From assembly GCA_026390775.1 (NCBI GenBank), contig JAPLFF010000007.1:1488001-1552000 (forward strand): 64,000 nucleotides of DNA, given 5' to 3'. Made by a program: the position numbers and the translations under genes. Shown here piece after piece: positions 55,098-62,770 of this stretch (positions are counted from its first letter, which is position 1; each line of letters starts with the position of its first letter). This DNA is from Ignavibacteriales bacterium (lineage in GTDB: Bacteria > Bacteroidota > Ignavibacteria > Ignavibacteriales > Melioribacteraceae). The notes beneath the pieces were generated by a model. The model did no database searches. It was not told the origin of the DNA and saw only the letters and a list, made by a program, of their open reading frames with translations.

Positions 55098-55430
55098 TTA
55101 CCAGCGTCTTCCGCCGCCGCCGCTTCCGCCGCCACGATTTCCACCGCCGCCACGATTTCCACCACCACCACCGCCGCGTCTGTTATCGGTTTTAGGGCGA
55201 GCTTCGTTAACAACAATTTTTTTACCTTTAAGTTCTTTGGTGTTAAGAGCTTCAATTGCTTTTGTTCCTGCAGTTTTGTCATTCATTTCAACAAATGCAA
55301 AACCTTTGGATTCGCCAGTGAACATATCACGAATTATTTTAACGCTTGTAACAGCGCCGAACTCTTTGAAAAGTTCTTCGAGATCTTGATCGCTTGCTTG
55401 TTGAGATAAATTACCTACATAGATATTCAT
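55098..55430 (-). CDS. Glycine-rich RRM RNA-binding protein
   Basis: 110 residues after RBS AAAGGAG. MNIYVGNLSQQASDQDLEEL (RNP-2 in IYVGNL) and GESKGFAFVEM (RNP-1, KGFAFVEM) form one RNA recognition motif. A tail of RGGGGGGNRGGGG repeats ends in RRW. Such small proteins bind single-stranded RNA and are often cold-induced in bacteria. It is probably monocistronic, ending at the 54968-55004 hairpin. It is divergent from a 26-codon frame with a good RBS at 55519-55599. Confidence 0.9.
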   Translation of the reverse strand: MNIYVGNLSQQASDQDLEELFKEFGAVTSVKIIRDMFTGESKGFAFVEMNDKTAGTKAIEALNTKELKGKKIVVNEARPKTDNRRGGGGGGNRGGGGNRGGGSGGGGRRW

Positions 55431-55518
55431 TACTACTCCTTTATGATATTATTTTTTTCCTCTGAGAAGATGTTAAGTAATCGATTTGAACGCCGCTCAA
55501 AATAACTTTAAAGGAGTA

Positions 55519-55599
55519 ATGATGTTTACGGTGATAAAAATTGATATTAGAAAAATGAGTGAATGGAGGATTTCTTTTATCGATTTTTCGAATCGCTAA
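55519..55599 (+). CDS. Possible 26-residue small protein with strong RBS
   Basis: AAAGGAGTA just upstream of ATG 55519 (second ATG at 55522). The frame ends with TAA at 55597-55599. The predicted peptide is basic (MMFTVIKIDIRKMSEW...). It sits between the RRM gene and tRNA-Asp, on the opposite strand to both. No family recognised. The RBS could also be a chance match in the shared upstream region. Confidence 0.25.
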   Translation: MMFTVIKIDIRKMSEWRISFIDFSNR

Positions 55600-55620
55600 A
55601 TAAAATAATGCTCAGAGTTG

Positions 55621-55694
55621 CGGGGCCGACGAGACTCGAACTCGCGACCTCCTGCGTGACAGGCAGGCGTTCTAACCAACTGAACTACGACCCC
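55621..55694 (-). tRNA. tRNA-Asp (GTC)
   Basis: Read on the - strand, the acceptor GGGGTCG pairs with CGGCCCC. The anticodon stem-loop is CCTGC-CTGTCAC-GCAGG with anticodon GTC. The T arm carries GTTCGAGTC, and the discriminator is G, as expected for Asp. All four arms are intact. No complete CCA is encoded at the 3' end (GCA follows). Length is 74 bases. Confidence 0.96.
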
Positions 55695-55759
55695 GAAAAG
55701 AACATGTTATTTAATAACGAGCAAAAATAAGCATTAAAACTTATCCAAAGCAAGAAAGT

Positions 55760-56054
55760 CTATAAATATTCAGTGCCAAAACTAACTCCGACAGCAATTA
55801 CAACTAATATTGCTTGATCTTTCCGCAGAACTAATTTCTGATGTGAGATCACATCTATTATTCTAACACTAGTGATTCAGAACCTATAAGAGCAATCATT
55901 CTTCCAAATTATCCCTTAATTACAAGTTGTATTGCATTTGTTCCGAACTTTGTTGATAAAATTCTATCAAAAGGGTTGGACTGAGTCTGTTTTTTAATAT
56001 CTATTCCTTTTGTAATTAATCTGCTGTTTTTTGATGAACCATTTGGAATATTTA
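55760..56054 (-). pseudogene. pfkA: Decayed 3' end of 6-phosphofructokinase
   Basis: On the - strand, directly after the RNase HIII stop, one frame reads SNPFDRILSTKFGTNAIQLVIKG, TAA at 55909-55911, then FGRMIALIGSESLVLE. This matches the conserved PFK end (GGSP-x-x-FDRILATRFG-x-x-A-x-x-L-x-x-x-G-x-FGRM-x-AL). A different frame then continues VRIIDVISHQKLVLRKDQAILVVIAVGVSFGTEYL to a stop at 55760, like the family's GISFGDE tail. At least one nonsense change, one frameshift and loss of the first ~80% make this a non-functional remnant. The call is by remembered family pattern. Confidence 0.72.
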
Positions 56055-56963
56055 TCAATTAGATTTTATTTTTTTGTATGTCTTGAAATGTAATTTAGCT
56101 AGTTCATTTAATTTTTCTTTGCCAATACTATTTAATAATTTTTTGGCGAAAACTTCAGTTTCAATTGAAGAACCTTTAGGTAAGTTCAGCCCAGTTCGCT
56201 CATTATTTTCAAACCAATCTAAAAAACTTTCTCTAGCTATAATAGACGCAGCAGCAACACCAACATATCTCTCTGCCTTTGTTTCTTGGATGAATTCCAC
56301 ATCCGAATGTTTTGATAAAGAACTGATATCCAAATCTTTATTGCTGAATTTATCCGTTATAACTGTTTTACAATCAACCTTATCGAATAAGTTGCTTAAT
56401 GCTTTTGAGTGTGCCCAGTTCAATAGGCTATTCAAATTTCCGAATTGTTCATAAACTTTGTTATACTTTTTAGGATTTATACTTACAACTGTAAAATTAT
56501 CTGCGACTATTGTTTTTATTTCTTTTGCAAGAACACAAATTTGATAATCACTTAAATCTTTGCTGTCTTTAACTCCAATTCTCAAAAGATTTTTTTTTGT
56601 ATGAACATTGACAAAAACAGCGGCAACTACTAAAGGACCAAAAAAATCTCCTTTGCCGCATTCATCCGTTCCGATATATTCTTCCGGTTCTTTTAATTCC
56701 GGATCAACCAGTTCGAACATTAGCTCGTCAGAGATAATGCCTTCCACTGTTTTGTAGAGATCTGATTTTTCATCACCTTGAAGGATAGTTTTTATTCCTT
56801 TCTTGCCAAAGTAGACAAGTACTTTTATACTTGTTTTATCTTTTTGAATATAGAACTCATAGTTGAATTCTTTTTTTGAAATATCCTCAACGTATAAATT
56901 TTGTTCAACACAATTTTTGCGTAACAGTTCAATTTTGTTTTTTGCTTTCTCTTCAAGATTCAT
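56055..56963 (-). CDS. rnhC: Ribonuclease HIII
   Basis: 302 residues. The N-terminal ~85 residues form the TBP-like substrate-binding domain of RNase HIII (YFGKKGIKTILQGDEKSDLY). The catalytic domain has YIGTDECGKGDFFGPLVVAAVFV, the DEGKGD variant with Asp-Glu, GVKDSKDLSD, LNWAHSKAL, VITDKFSN (Asp) and ETKAERYVGVAAASIIARE. It cuts RNA in RNA-DNA hybrids. DECGKGD has Cys after Asp-Glu where many family members have the shorter DEGKGD. The gene ends at the pfkA remnant. Confidence 0.9.
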   Translation of the reverse strand: MNLEEKAKNKIELLRKNCVEQNLYVEDISKKEFNYEFYIQKDKTSIKVLVYFGKKGIKTILQGDEKSDLYKTVEGIISDELMFELVDPELKEPEEYIGTDECGKGDFFGPLVVAAVFVNVHTKKNLLRIGVKDSKDLSDYQICVLAKEIKTIVADNFTVVSINPKKYNKVYEQFGNLNSLLNWAHSKALSNLFDKVDCKTVITDKFSNKDLDISSLSKHSDVEFIQETKAERYVGVAAASIIARESFLDWFENNERTGLNLPKGSSIETEVFAKKLLNSIGKEKLNELAKLHFKTYKKIKSN

Positions 56964-57008
56964 TTGAGAATAAAATAGTTTTGTTGGAGAAATATAACGA
57001 TACTCATT

Positions 57009-58037
57009 TCAAAGGCGATTACATTTAATGCATGTTCCTCGTAATATCAGATCGGTGTCTATAACAATTTGCTTACAACTGAATTTATCTTTCTTAATAA
57101 TGTTCTCTATTAATACTTCCATAGACTTTGCTGCTAATTGTTCGGTCGGTTGATTTACACAACTTAATGGAGGAGATAAAAAATTCTGTTCTTGAGAATT
57201 TCCAAAACAAATCAAGTCAATATCATTGGGAATATTCATTCCAACTTCTTTAGCCGCCATATATATACCAATTGCGGTTGGATATGTGACAGCAAGGATT
57301 AAATCGGGTAGATTCTTTTCGTGATATAATTTCATAAAAGAATCGTAACCGCTTTTTTCTCCGAAATCTCCTTCTAAGATCCAACCTTGATTAATTTCCA
57401 AACCATAATCACTCATAGCTTGTTTAAAACCGAGCATTCGTTCACGTCCAATATTAATATTAGTATAACCGGCAAAATGTGCGATCTTCTTATACCCAAG
57501 TTTTATGGCGTGATCAATCGCTTTATAAGCACCGCCGCGATCATCTACAGTGACAGTATTGCAATTAATTAAATCCGGAATGCGATCCATGAAAACTAGA
57601 GGAATTTGTCTATTCCTTGCAGTTTCAAAAATTTCAAAATTTGATGTGTCCTGAGAGATTGAAATAATTATTCCATCAACTCTCATTGAAAGAAGAGTCT
57701 GGATTTGTTTTTTCTGCAATTCAGAATTTTCTTGCGAAACAGTCAGAAAGATTTGATAATTATTTAAGGTTGCATATATATAGATATGATCAATTATCGA
57801 ACTAAAAAAATGATGCGCTATTTCAGGAAGTACAACACCAATAGTATTGGATTTTCTCGATGCAAGATTTCTAGCCATAAAATTGGGAGAATACCCTAAT
57901 TCTATTGCTGCTTTTTTGATAAGCTCGGCAGTATGACTAGATATATCAGGATGTCCGCGTAACGCCTTTGAGACAGTTATTATTGAAACACCTAACTTCT
58001 GTGCTATATCACTAAGTGTTACTTCTTTTGGTTTCAT
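57009..58037 (-). CDS. LacI-family transcriptional regulator
   Basis: 342 residues. The N-terminal helix-turn-helix and hinge (VTLSDIAQKLGVSIITVSKALRGHPDISSHT, LGYSPNFMARNLASRKSNTIGVV) and the periplasmic-binding-protein-like effector domain (MRVDGIIISISQDTS, FMDRIPDLINCNTVTVDDRGGAYKAIDHAI, IGRERMLGFKQAM) are complete. It is likely to sense a sugar. It is divergent from the parvulin/TonB-receptor genes with about 300 bases between. It may control them, but I find no clear palindromic operator. CATGTAACA at 58155 and its reverse complement at 58290 are weak candidates. Confidence 0.92.
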   Translation of the reverse strand: MKPKEVTLSDIAQKLGVSIITVSKALRGHPDISSHTAELIKKAAIELGYSPNFMARNLASRKSNTIGVVLPEIAHHFFSSIIDHIYIYATLNNYQIFLTVSQENSELQKKQIQTLLSMRVDGIIISISQDTSNFEIFETARNRQIPLVFMDRIPDLINCNTVTVDDRGGAYKAIDHAIKLGYKKIAHFAGYTNINIGRERMLGFKQAMSDYGLEINQGWILEGDFGEKSGYDSFMKLYHEKNLPDLILAVTYPTAIGIYMAAKEVGMNIPNDIDLICFGNSQEQNFLSPPLSCVNQPTEQLAAKSMEVLIENIIKKDKFSCKQIVIDTDLILRGTCIKCNRL

Positions 58038-58222
58038 ATAAAAATTTCTGTTTCTTTAATACTTATCTTGAGTATATGTAATTCTTACTACTTAACTTAA
58101 ATAATTACTGAATTAAGAGATAGTACTGGATTTCTATATTCATCAATCAATCAACATGTAACAGAATTGTACTCTTTTCTCAGAATGTTAATTCAAAAAC
58201 AAGATTTTGATTTTATTCATGA

Positions 58223-58228
58223 TATAAT
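58223..58228 (+). promoter_or_regulatory. Possible -10 box upstream of the parvulin gene
   Basis: TATAAT at 58223-58228 in AT-rich DNA between the LacI-type regulator and the isomerase. No good -35 lies at the right distance. The rest of the 58038-58339 gap shows no other feature apart from the two 9-bp inverted half-sites at 58155-58163 and 58290-58298. Confidence 0.3.
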
Positions 58229-58339
58229 TTGATTTTTTGCTATCGATTTTTGTAATTTTATGTGTGTTTCAACGATTCTATCCAAAATTTGTTACATGGA
58301 TTAGTTTATTTGATCCATGCTTTTTATTACTGTAAAAAG

Positions 58340-60013
58340 ATGGCATCACAGTATAAGACTGTCTCCATATTTATTTTTTTTATTTTATTTTTTTCCTTTC
58401 AATCAACCCACTCCCAACAGTTAGCGCTACCTAATTCTGTTATTTCAGAAATTGGGACACACAAAATCTATGTTAAAGACTTTGTAAATCGTTACAGCGA
58501 ATATCTTTTTTCTACTGGTATGAAAGATAATATAGTTGTACGGCGTTCGATTCTGAATAACATGATTAACGAAATATTGCTTTACAATTATGATGACAAT
58601 AAAAAAATATTTTCCAATCCGGAATATCAAAAAGAATTGAAATGGGCAGACAATCAAACAACTTTAGCATATCTCGAGGATCAAGAAGTTTTTGCTAAGA
58701 TCAAACCAACAGATGCAGAATTAAGAGAAGCTTATTACAGATCAAACGAACAAATTGCAGCCCGGCATTTGTTTGCTCAAACAGAAGAAGAAGCGAATAA
58801 TCTATATCAGCTTTTACAAACCGGAGCTGATTTTAACTCGCTTGCAAAACAAATTTTTACTGATTCCACATTACAGAAAAATGGCGGGTATCTCGGTTAT
58901 TTTTCTTGGGGAGACATGGATCCTGCATTCGAAGATGCCGCTTATTCATTAAATATTGGGGAAATTTCCAAACCGGTTAAAACAAAATATGGTTATAGTA
59001 TTATTAAAGTTGAAGATCGTATCCCGCATCCTTTACTAACCGAAGATGAGTATGTTAAAAGAAAACATCATATGGAAGGTGTGGTAAGATTAAGAAAGAG
59101 GAATCCTGCAGAAAATGATTTTATAAACAAACATTTTGTCCCGAATAAAGTTATGTTTAATGAAAAATCACTTGATAATGTTTTAAATAATTTATCATAT
59201 TCAACTGCGAATTCTACGGAAAAACGTAATCATAAAAGTTCTTCTGCTATTTGTTTAAAGTATGGGAACAGATCTTATAGTCAAAACGAGTTAGAAAAAA
59301 GAATAGATGAAATTCCTGCATTTCACAGAGAAAAAATAACTTCTATCGAGAAGTTGAAAACAGTTGCTGCAGGAATTGTTTTGCAAGATATTCTTATGAA
59401 AATGGCAATAGAGAAAGGTTACAATTCTGTGCAGGCTGTTCGTAATTTGATTCCTAAATATCATAACGTAATTTATTTGACTTATAAAAGAGAGGAAATA
59501 AATAACAATACGATTTTACCTGATAGTATTGTCAAAAAATTCTATGATGATAATCCCCAATACTTTAAAACTGATAACGAAATAAATGTTCAGGAAATTA
59601 TAGTTAAGAATAAATCTTTAGCTGATAGTTTGATTATGCAACTTAATAACGATGCCGACTTTGGCTCTTTAGCCGAAAAATATTCGATAAGAGAATGGTC
59701 TGCTAAAAATAAAGGTGTAATGGGTTTTTCCGAAGTATCAAAATTTGGAGTTATGAAAGACACTCTTTGGAAATCTGAAATTAATAAAATTATTGGACCG
59801 ATTAAAATTCAAGAAGTTTACGCAATATTTAAAGTGCTGGCAAAAAAAAATGGAGAGGTAAAGGATTTTGAACATTCAAAAGATCTTGCTTATCGTTTAG
59901 CCAAGAAAGAAAAATCTGCTTTGGTTGTTGATATATATATATCGAAATTAAGAAAAAAAGTTAACATAAAAATTGATGAGAACATGTTAGGAAATGCTAT
60001 AATAAGTAATTAA
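58340..60013 (+). CDS. Exported peptidyl-prolyl isomerase with two parvulin domains (PpiC/SurA-like)
   Basis: 557 residues from ATG 58340. The open frame extends to 58262, but the part before 58340 lacks signal-peptide character. A signal peptide (SIFIFFILFFSFQSTHSQ) is followed by an N-terminal helical region. Parvulin domain 1 spans about 145-250 (RHLFAQTEEEANNL, GGYLGYFSWGDMDPAFEDAAYSL, VKTKYGYSIIKVEDR). Domain 2 spans about 410-520 (VQEIIVKNKSLADSL, SIREWSAKNKGVMGF). SurA-like proteins chaperone outer-membrane proteins; the next gene encodes such a receptor. The first domain looks the more complete. Promoter candidate TATAAT at 58223. Confidence 0.85.
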   Translation: MASQYKTVSIFIFFILFFSFQSTHSQQLALPNSVISEIGTHKIYVKDFVNRYSEYLFSTGMKDNIVVRRSILNNMINEILLYNYDDNKKIFSNPEYQKELKWADNQTTLAYLEDQEVFAKIKPTDAELREAYYRSNEQIAARHLFAQTEEEANNLYQLLQTGADFNSLAKQIFTDSTLQKNGGYLGYFSWGDMDPAFEDAAYSLNIGEISKPVKTKYGYSIIKVEDRIPHPLLTEDEYVKRKHHMEGVVRLRKRNPAENDFINKHFVPNKVMFNEKSLDNVLNNLSYSTANSTEKRNHKSSSAICLKYGNRSYSQNELEKRIDEIPAFHREKITSIEKLKTVAAGIVLQDILMKMAIEKGYNSVQAVRNLIPKYHNVIYLTYKREEINNNTILPDSIVKKFYDDNPQYFKTDNEINVQEIIVKNKSLADSLIMQLNNDADFGSLAEKYSIREWSAKNKGVMGFSEVSKFGVMKDTLWKSEINKIIGPIKIQEVYAIFKVLAKKNGEVKDFEHSKDLAYRLAKKEKSALVVDIYISKLRKKVNIKIDENMLGNAIISN

Positions 60014-60058
60014 AATTTGTTTATTATTTTTAAATAAAGACTCTTAAGGGAGTATACT

Positions 60059-62740
60059 ATGAAAAAAACTTTTACTGTTTTGCTTTTATTGGTTGCTATC
60101 TTATCTGAAAGCGTATTTGCCGGTACGACTGGTAAACTTACAGGTAGAGTAACAGATAAGAAAACAGGCGAAGGCCTTCCCTTTGTTAATGTTGTTTTGG
60201 AAGGTACGTCTATAGGAGCTCAAACGGATCTGGATGGAAAGTATTTAATACTCAACATCTCGCCTGGAAAGTATAATGTGAAATATCAGTATGTTGGTTA
60301 TCAAGCAGTAGTTGTTCGAAATGTTCAAATTTCAATTGACTTAACTACAATACAAGATGCAGCACTAGTAGATACTGCTGTTGAAATGAATGCAATTGTT
60401 GTTCAAGGTAATGTTGATAAAGTTCATAAAGATATTACTTCCAGTCAGACAAGAGTAACTGCTGAAGAAATTAAAAATTTACCTGTGACAGAAATTAATG
60501 GCTTACTGCAATTGCAAGCCGGTGTTACAAGAGATGCAGGAGGCGGTTTCCATATTCGCGGCGGTCGTTCTTCTGAAATTGCTTATTGGGTAAATGGTAT
60601 TTCTGTCACTGATTCTTACGATAATAGCCGCGGTATCGAAATTGATAATTCCAGCATTCAAGAGCTTCAAGTTATCAGCGGTACGTTCAATGCAGAGTAT
60701 GGTCAAGCTCTATCTGGTATAGTGAACACTGTTACCAAAGAGGGTGGACGTAGTATTAAAGGTAATGTTAAACTTTATAGCGGAGATCACTTAAGTAATT
60801 TTACAGATTATTTTCCAGGTGTTAATAATTTTAAACCAACTAAAAATTATAACATCCAGGCAAGTTTTAGCGGGCCAATTCCTTATTCTAATAATGCCTT
60901 AACACTTTTTGCTACAGGTAGATATGTTTATGATTCCGGTTATTTAAATGGTTACAGAGATTTTCTACCTTCCGGTGCACGTGGAGATAGTTCTTTAGTG
61001 CCGATGAATTGGAGTAAACGCTGGATCGGTCAAGGCAACTTAAGCTTCTTTGCATCTTCAAGACTTAAATTCAATGCAGAAATTCTTTATTCTAAAGAAG
61101 ATTACAGAAATTATAATCATGCATTCAAATTGAATCCAGATGGAGATGCAACTGATTATACTCACAGCTACAATGCTACATTTACGATGACGCATACATT
61201 TTCCAACACATCCTTCTATACAGTAAAAGCATCTTATTTCTTTAGAGATTATAACGAATACTTATACAGCGATCCGCTAGATCCAAGATACTTGGCGCCG
61301 GATTCTTTGATTACAATCGCTTATGCTTTCCTGACGAAGGGAACAAATCTTCACAGATTCTTTAGAGAGACAAACACTGTAATTGGTAAGATTGATTACA
61401 CAAGTCAGGTAACCGATAAACACTTAATTAAGTTTGGTGTTGAGGGAAGATTGCACGATCTCAAATTCGATAATTACAATCTTCAACCGTTGTTAATTAA
61501 CGGTCTTCAAGCGAATCCTTTCGTTCCTGATATTCCATCGGAAACCTCGCCTCTTAGACAAAAATACAACGAGAAACCGATAGAACTTGCTGTATATATT
61601 CAGGATAAAATAGAATATCAGAGTGTAATAATTAATCTCGGATTAAGATTTGATTACTTCGATTCGAGAGGAAAAGTCTTAGTAGATCCCACTGACCCGA
61701 ACATCTATTTGCCATTAAGATCTGATATGCAGAATCTTTCCGTAGCGGAAAGAGAACCGTATTTCTATAAAAAAGCTGAACCTAAATGGGCATTCGGTCC
61801 TCGTTTTGGTATAGCTTATCCTATAAGCGATAAAGGTGTTTTACATTTTTCTTACGGGATGTTCTTACAAATTCCGACGTTCCAATATTTATTTAACAAC
61901 GGACCATACTATGTACCGCAAACCGGCAATTTTTATGGTCCCTATGGAAATCCGGATTTAAAACCACAGCAAACCACAATGTATGAACTCGGATTTCGTC
62001 AAGATTTCTTTGATGAATTTAATTTAGATGTTACAGGATTTTACCGCGATATCAGAAACTGGATTACAGCAGGCGCTCTTATTGTTACAAGAAATTTAGT
62101 CTCTTATTCAACATATATAAATAAAGATTACTCAAACGTTAAGGGTATAACTCTAAATCTTAATAAAAGATTTTCCCACCATTACTCAATTGATTTGAAC
62201 TACACCTATCAAGTTGCTGAAGGCAGTAATTCGAGCCCCGAAGATGCATTCTACGCACAGCAGGGAAATGCCGAACCGAAACTTTATTTGTTACCTTTAG
62301 ATTGGGATCAACGACATTTACTGAATCTTTCATTCTACGTCGGAGATGTTGATTGGGGTGTAAGTTTAATCGGACGTTATGGAACAGGTCTTCCCTATAC
62401 GCCGGCAATAACTCAGTTTACTGCTGAACGTGGAATCACTTCCGGCTTACAGCAGAACAGCAGAAGAAGGCCTGGGCAGTTTGTAGTGGATTTGAAAGCG
62501 AACAAAACATTTAAACTTGGCAGCTTTGATGTAACTGCATTCGTTCAAGTATTTAATTTATTAGATACAAAAGTTGTTGTGAATGTATTCAGTGATACAG
62601 GGCTACCAGACTTTACTACAATTGGACAAAGTGTTGGAGCAGATGCTAGAAGGCCAACTTCTGTACAGGATTACTTAAAATATCCATGGAATTATGGCGA
62701 GCCACGCAACATTCAATTTGGTATTGAATTCTCTTTTTGA
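60059..62740 (+). CDS. TonB-dependent receptor with CarboxypepD_reg-like domain
   Basis: 893 residues. Signal peptide (KKTFTVLLLLVAILSESVFA), then a CarboxypepD_reg-like domain (GRVTDKKTGEGLPFVNVVLEGTSIGAQTDLDGKY, about 25-110). A plug domain follows (about 125-240: VTAEEIKNLPV, GLLQLQAGVTRDAGGGFHIRGGRSSEIAYWVNGI, YGQALSGIVNTVTKEGG). The remainder is a 22-strand barrel type, ending in GIEFSF with a terminal aromatic residue. It imports a ligand across the outer membrane using TonB. Absence of a SusD gene next door, within the window, argues against a classical Sus pair. It sits 45 bases after the isomerase and is probably co-transcribed. Confidence 0.92.
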   Translation: MKKTFTVLLLLVAILSESVFAGTTGKLTGRVTDKKTGEGLPFVNVVLEGTSIGAQTDLDGKYLILNISPGKYNVKYQYVGYQAVVVRNVQISIDLTTIQDAALVDTAVEMNAIVVQGNVDKVHKDITSSQTRVTAEEIKNLPVTEINGLLQLQAGVTRDAGGGFHIRGGRSSEIAYWVNGISVTDSYDNSRGIEIDNSSIQELQVISGTFNAEYGQALSGIVNTVTKEGGRSIKGNVKLYSGDHLSNFTDYFPGVNNFKPTKNYNIQASFSGPIPYSNNALTLFATGRYVYDSGYLNGYRDFLPSGARGDSSLVPMNWSKRWIGQGNLSFFASSRLKFNAEILYSKEDYRNYNHAFKLNPDGDATDYTHSYNATFTMTHTFSNTSFYTVKASYFFRDYNEYLYSDPLDPRYLAPDSLITIAYAFLTKGTNLHRFFRETNTVIGKIDYTSQVTDKHLIKFGVEGRLHDLKFDNYNLQPLLINGLQANPFVPDIPSETSPLRQKYNEKPIELAVYIQDKIEYQSVIINLGLRFDYFDSRGKVLVDPTDPNIYLPLRSDMQNLSVAEREPYFYKKAEPKWAFGPRFGIAYPISDKGVLHFSYGMFLQIPTFQYLFNNGPYYVPQTGNFYGPYGNPDLKPQQTTMYELGFRQDFFDEFNLDVTGFYRDIRNWITAGALIVTRNLVSYSTYINKDYSNVKGITLNLNKRFSHHYSIDLNYTYQVAEGSNSSPEDAFYAQQGNAEPKLYLLPLDWDQRHLLNLSFYVGDVDWGVSLIGRYGTGLPYTPAITQFTAERGITSGLQQNSRRRPGQFVVDLKANKTFKLGSFDVTAFVQVFNLLDTKVVVNVFSDTGLPDFTTIGQSVGADARRPTSVQDYLKYPWNYGEPRNIQFGIEFSF

Positions 62741-62770
62741 TTTTGATAAATAGAAATACAGGAGAAATAA

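Noticed and set aside
58155-58298. CATGTAACA and TGTTACATG as a LacI-family operator
   Set aside because: The two 9-base words are inverted copies but 126 bases apart, far from the compact palindrome such regulators bind. Kept only as a weak candidate in the regulator entry.
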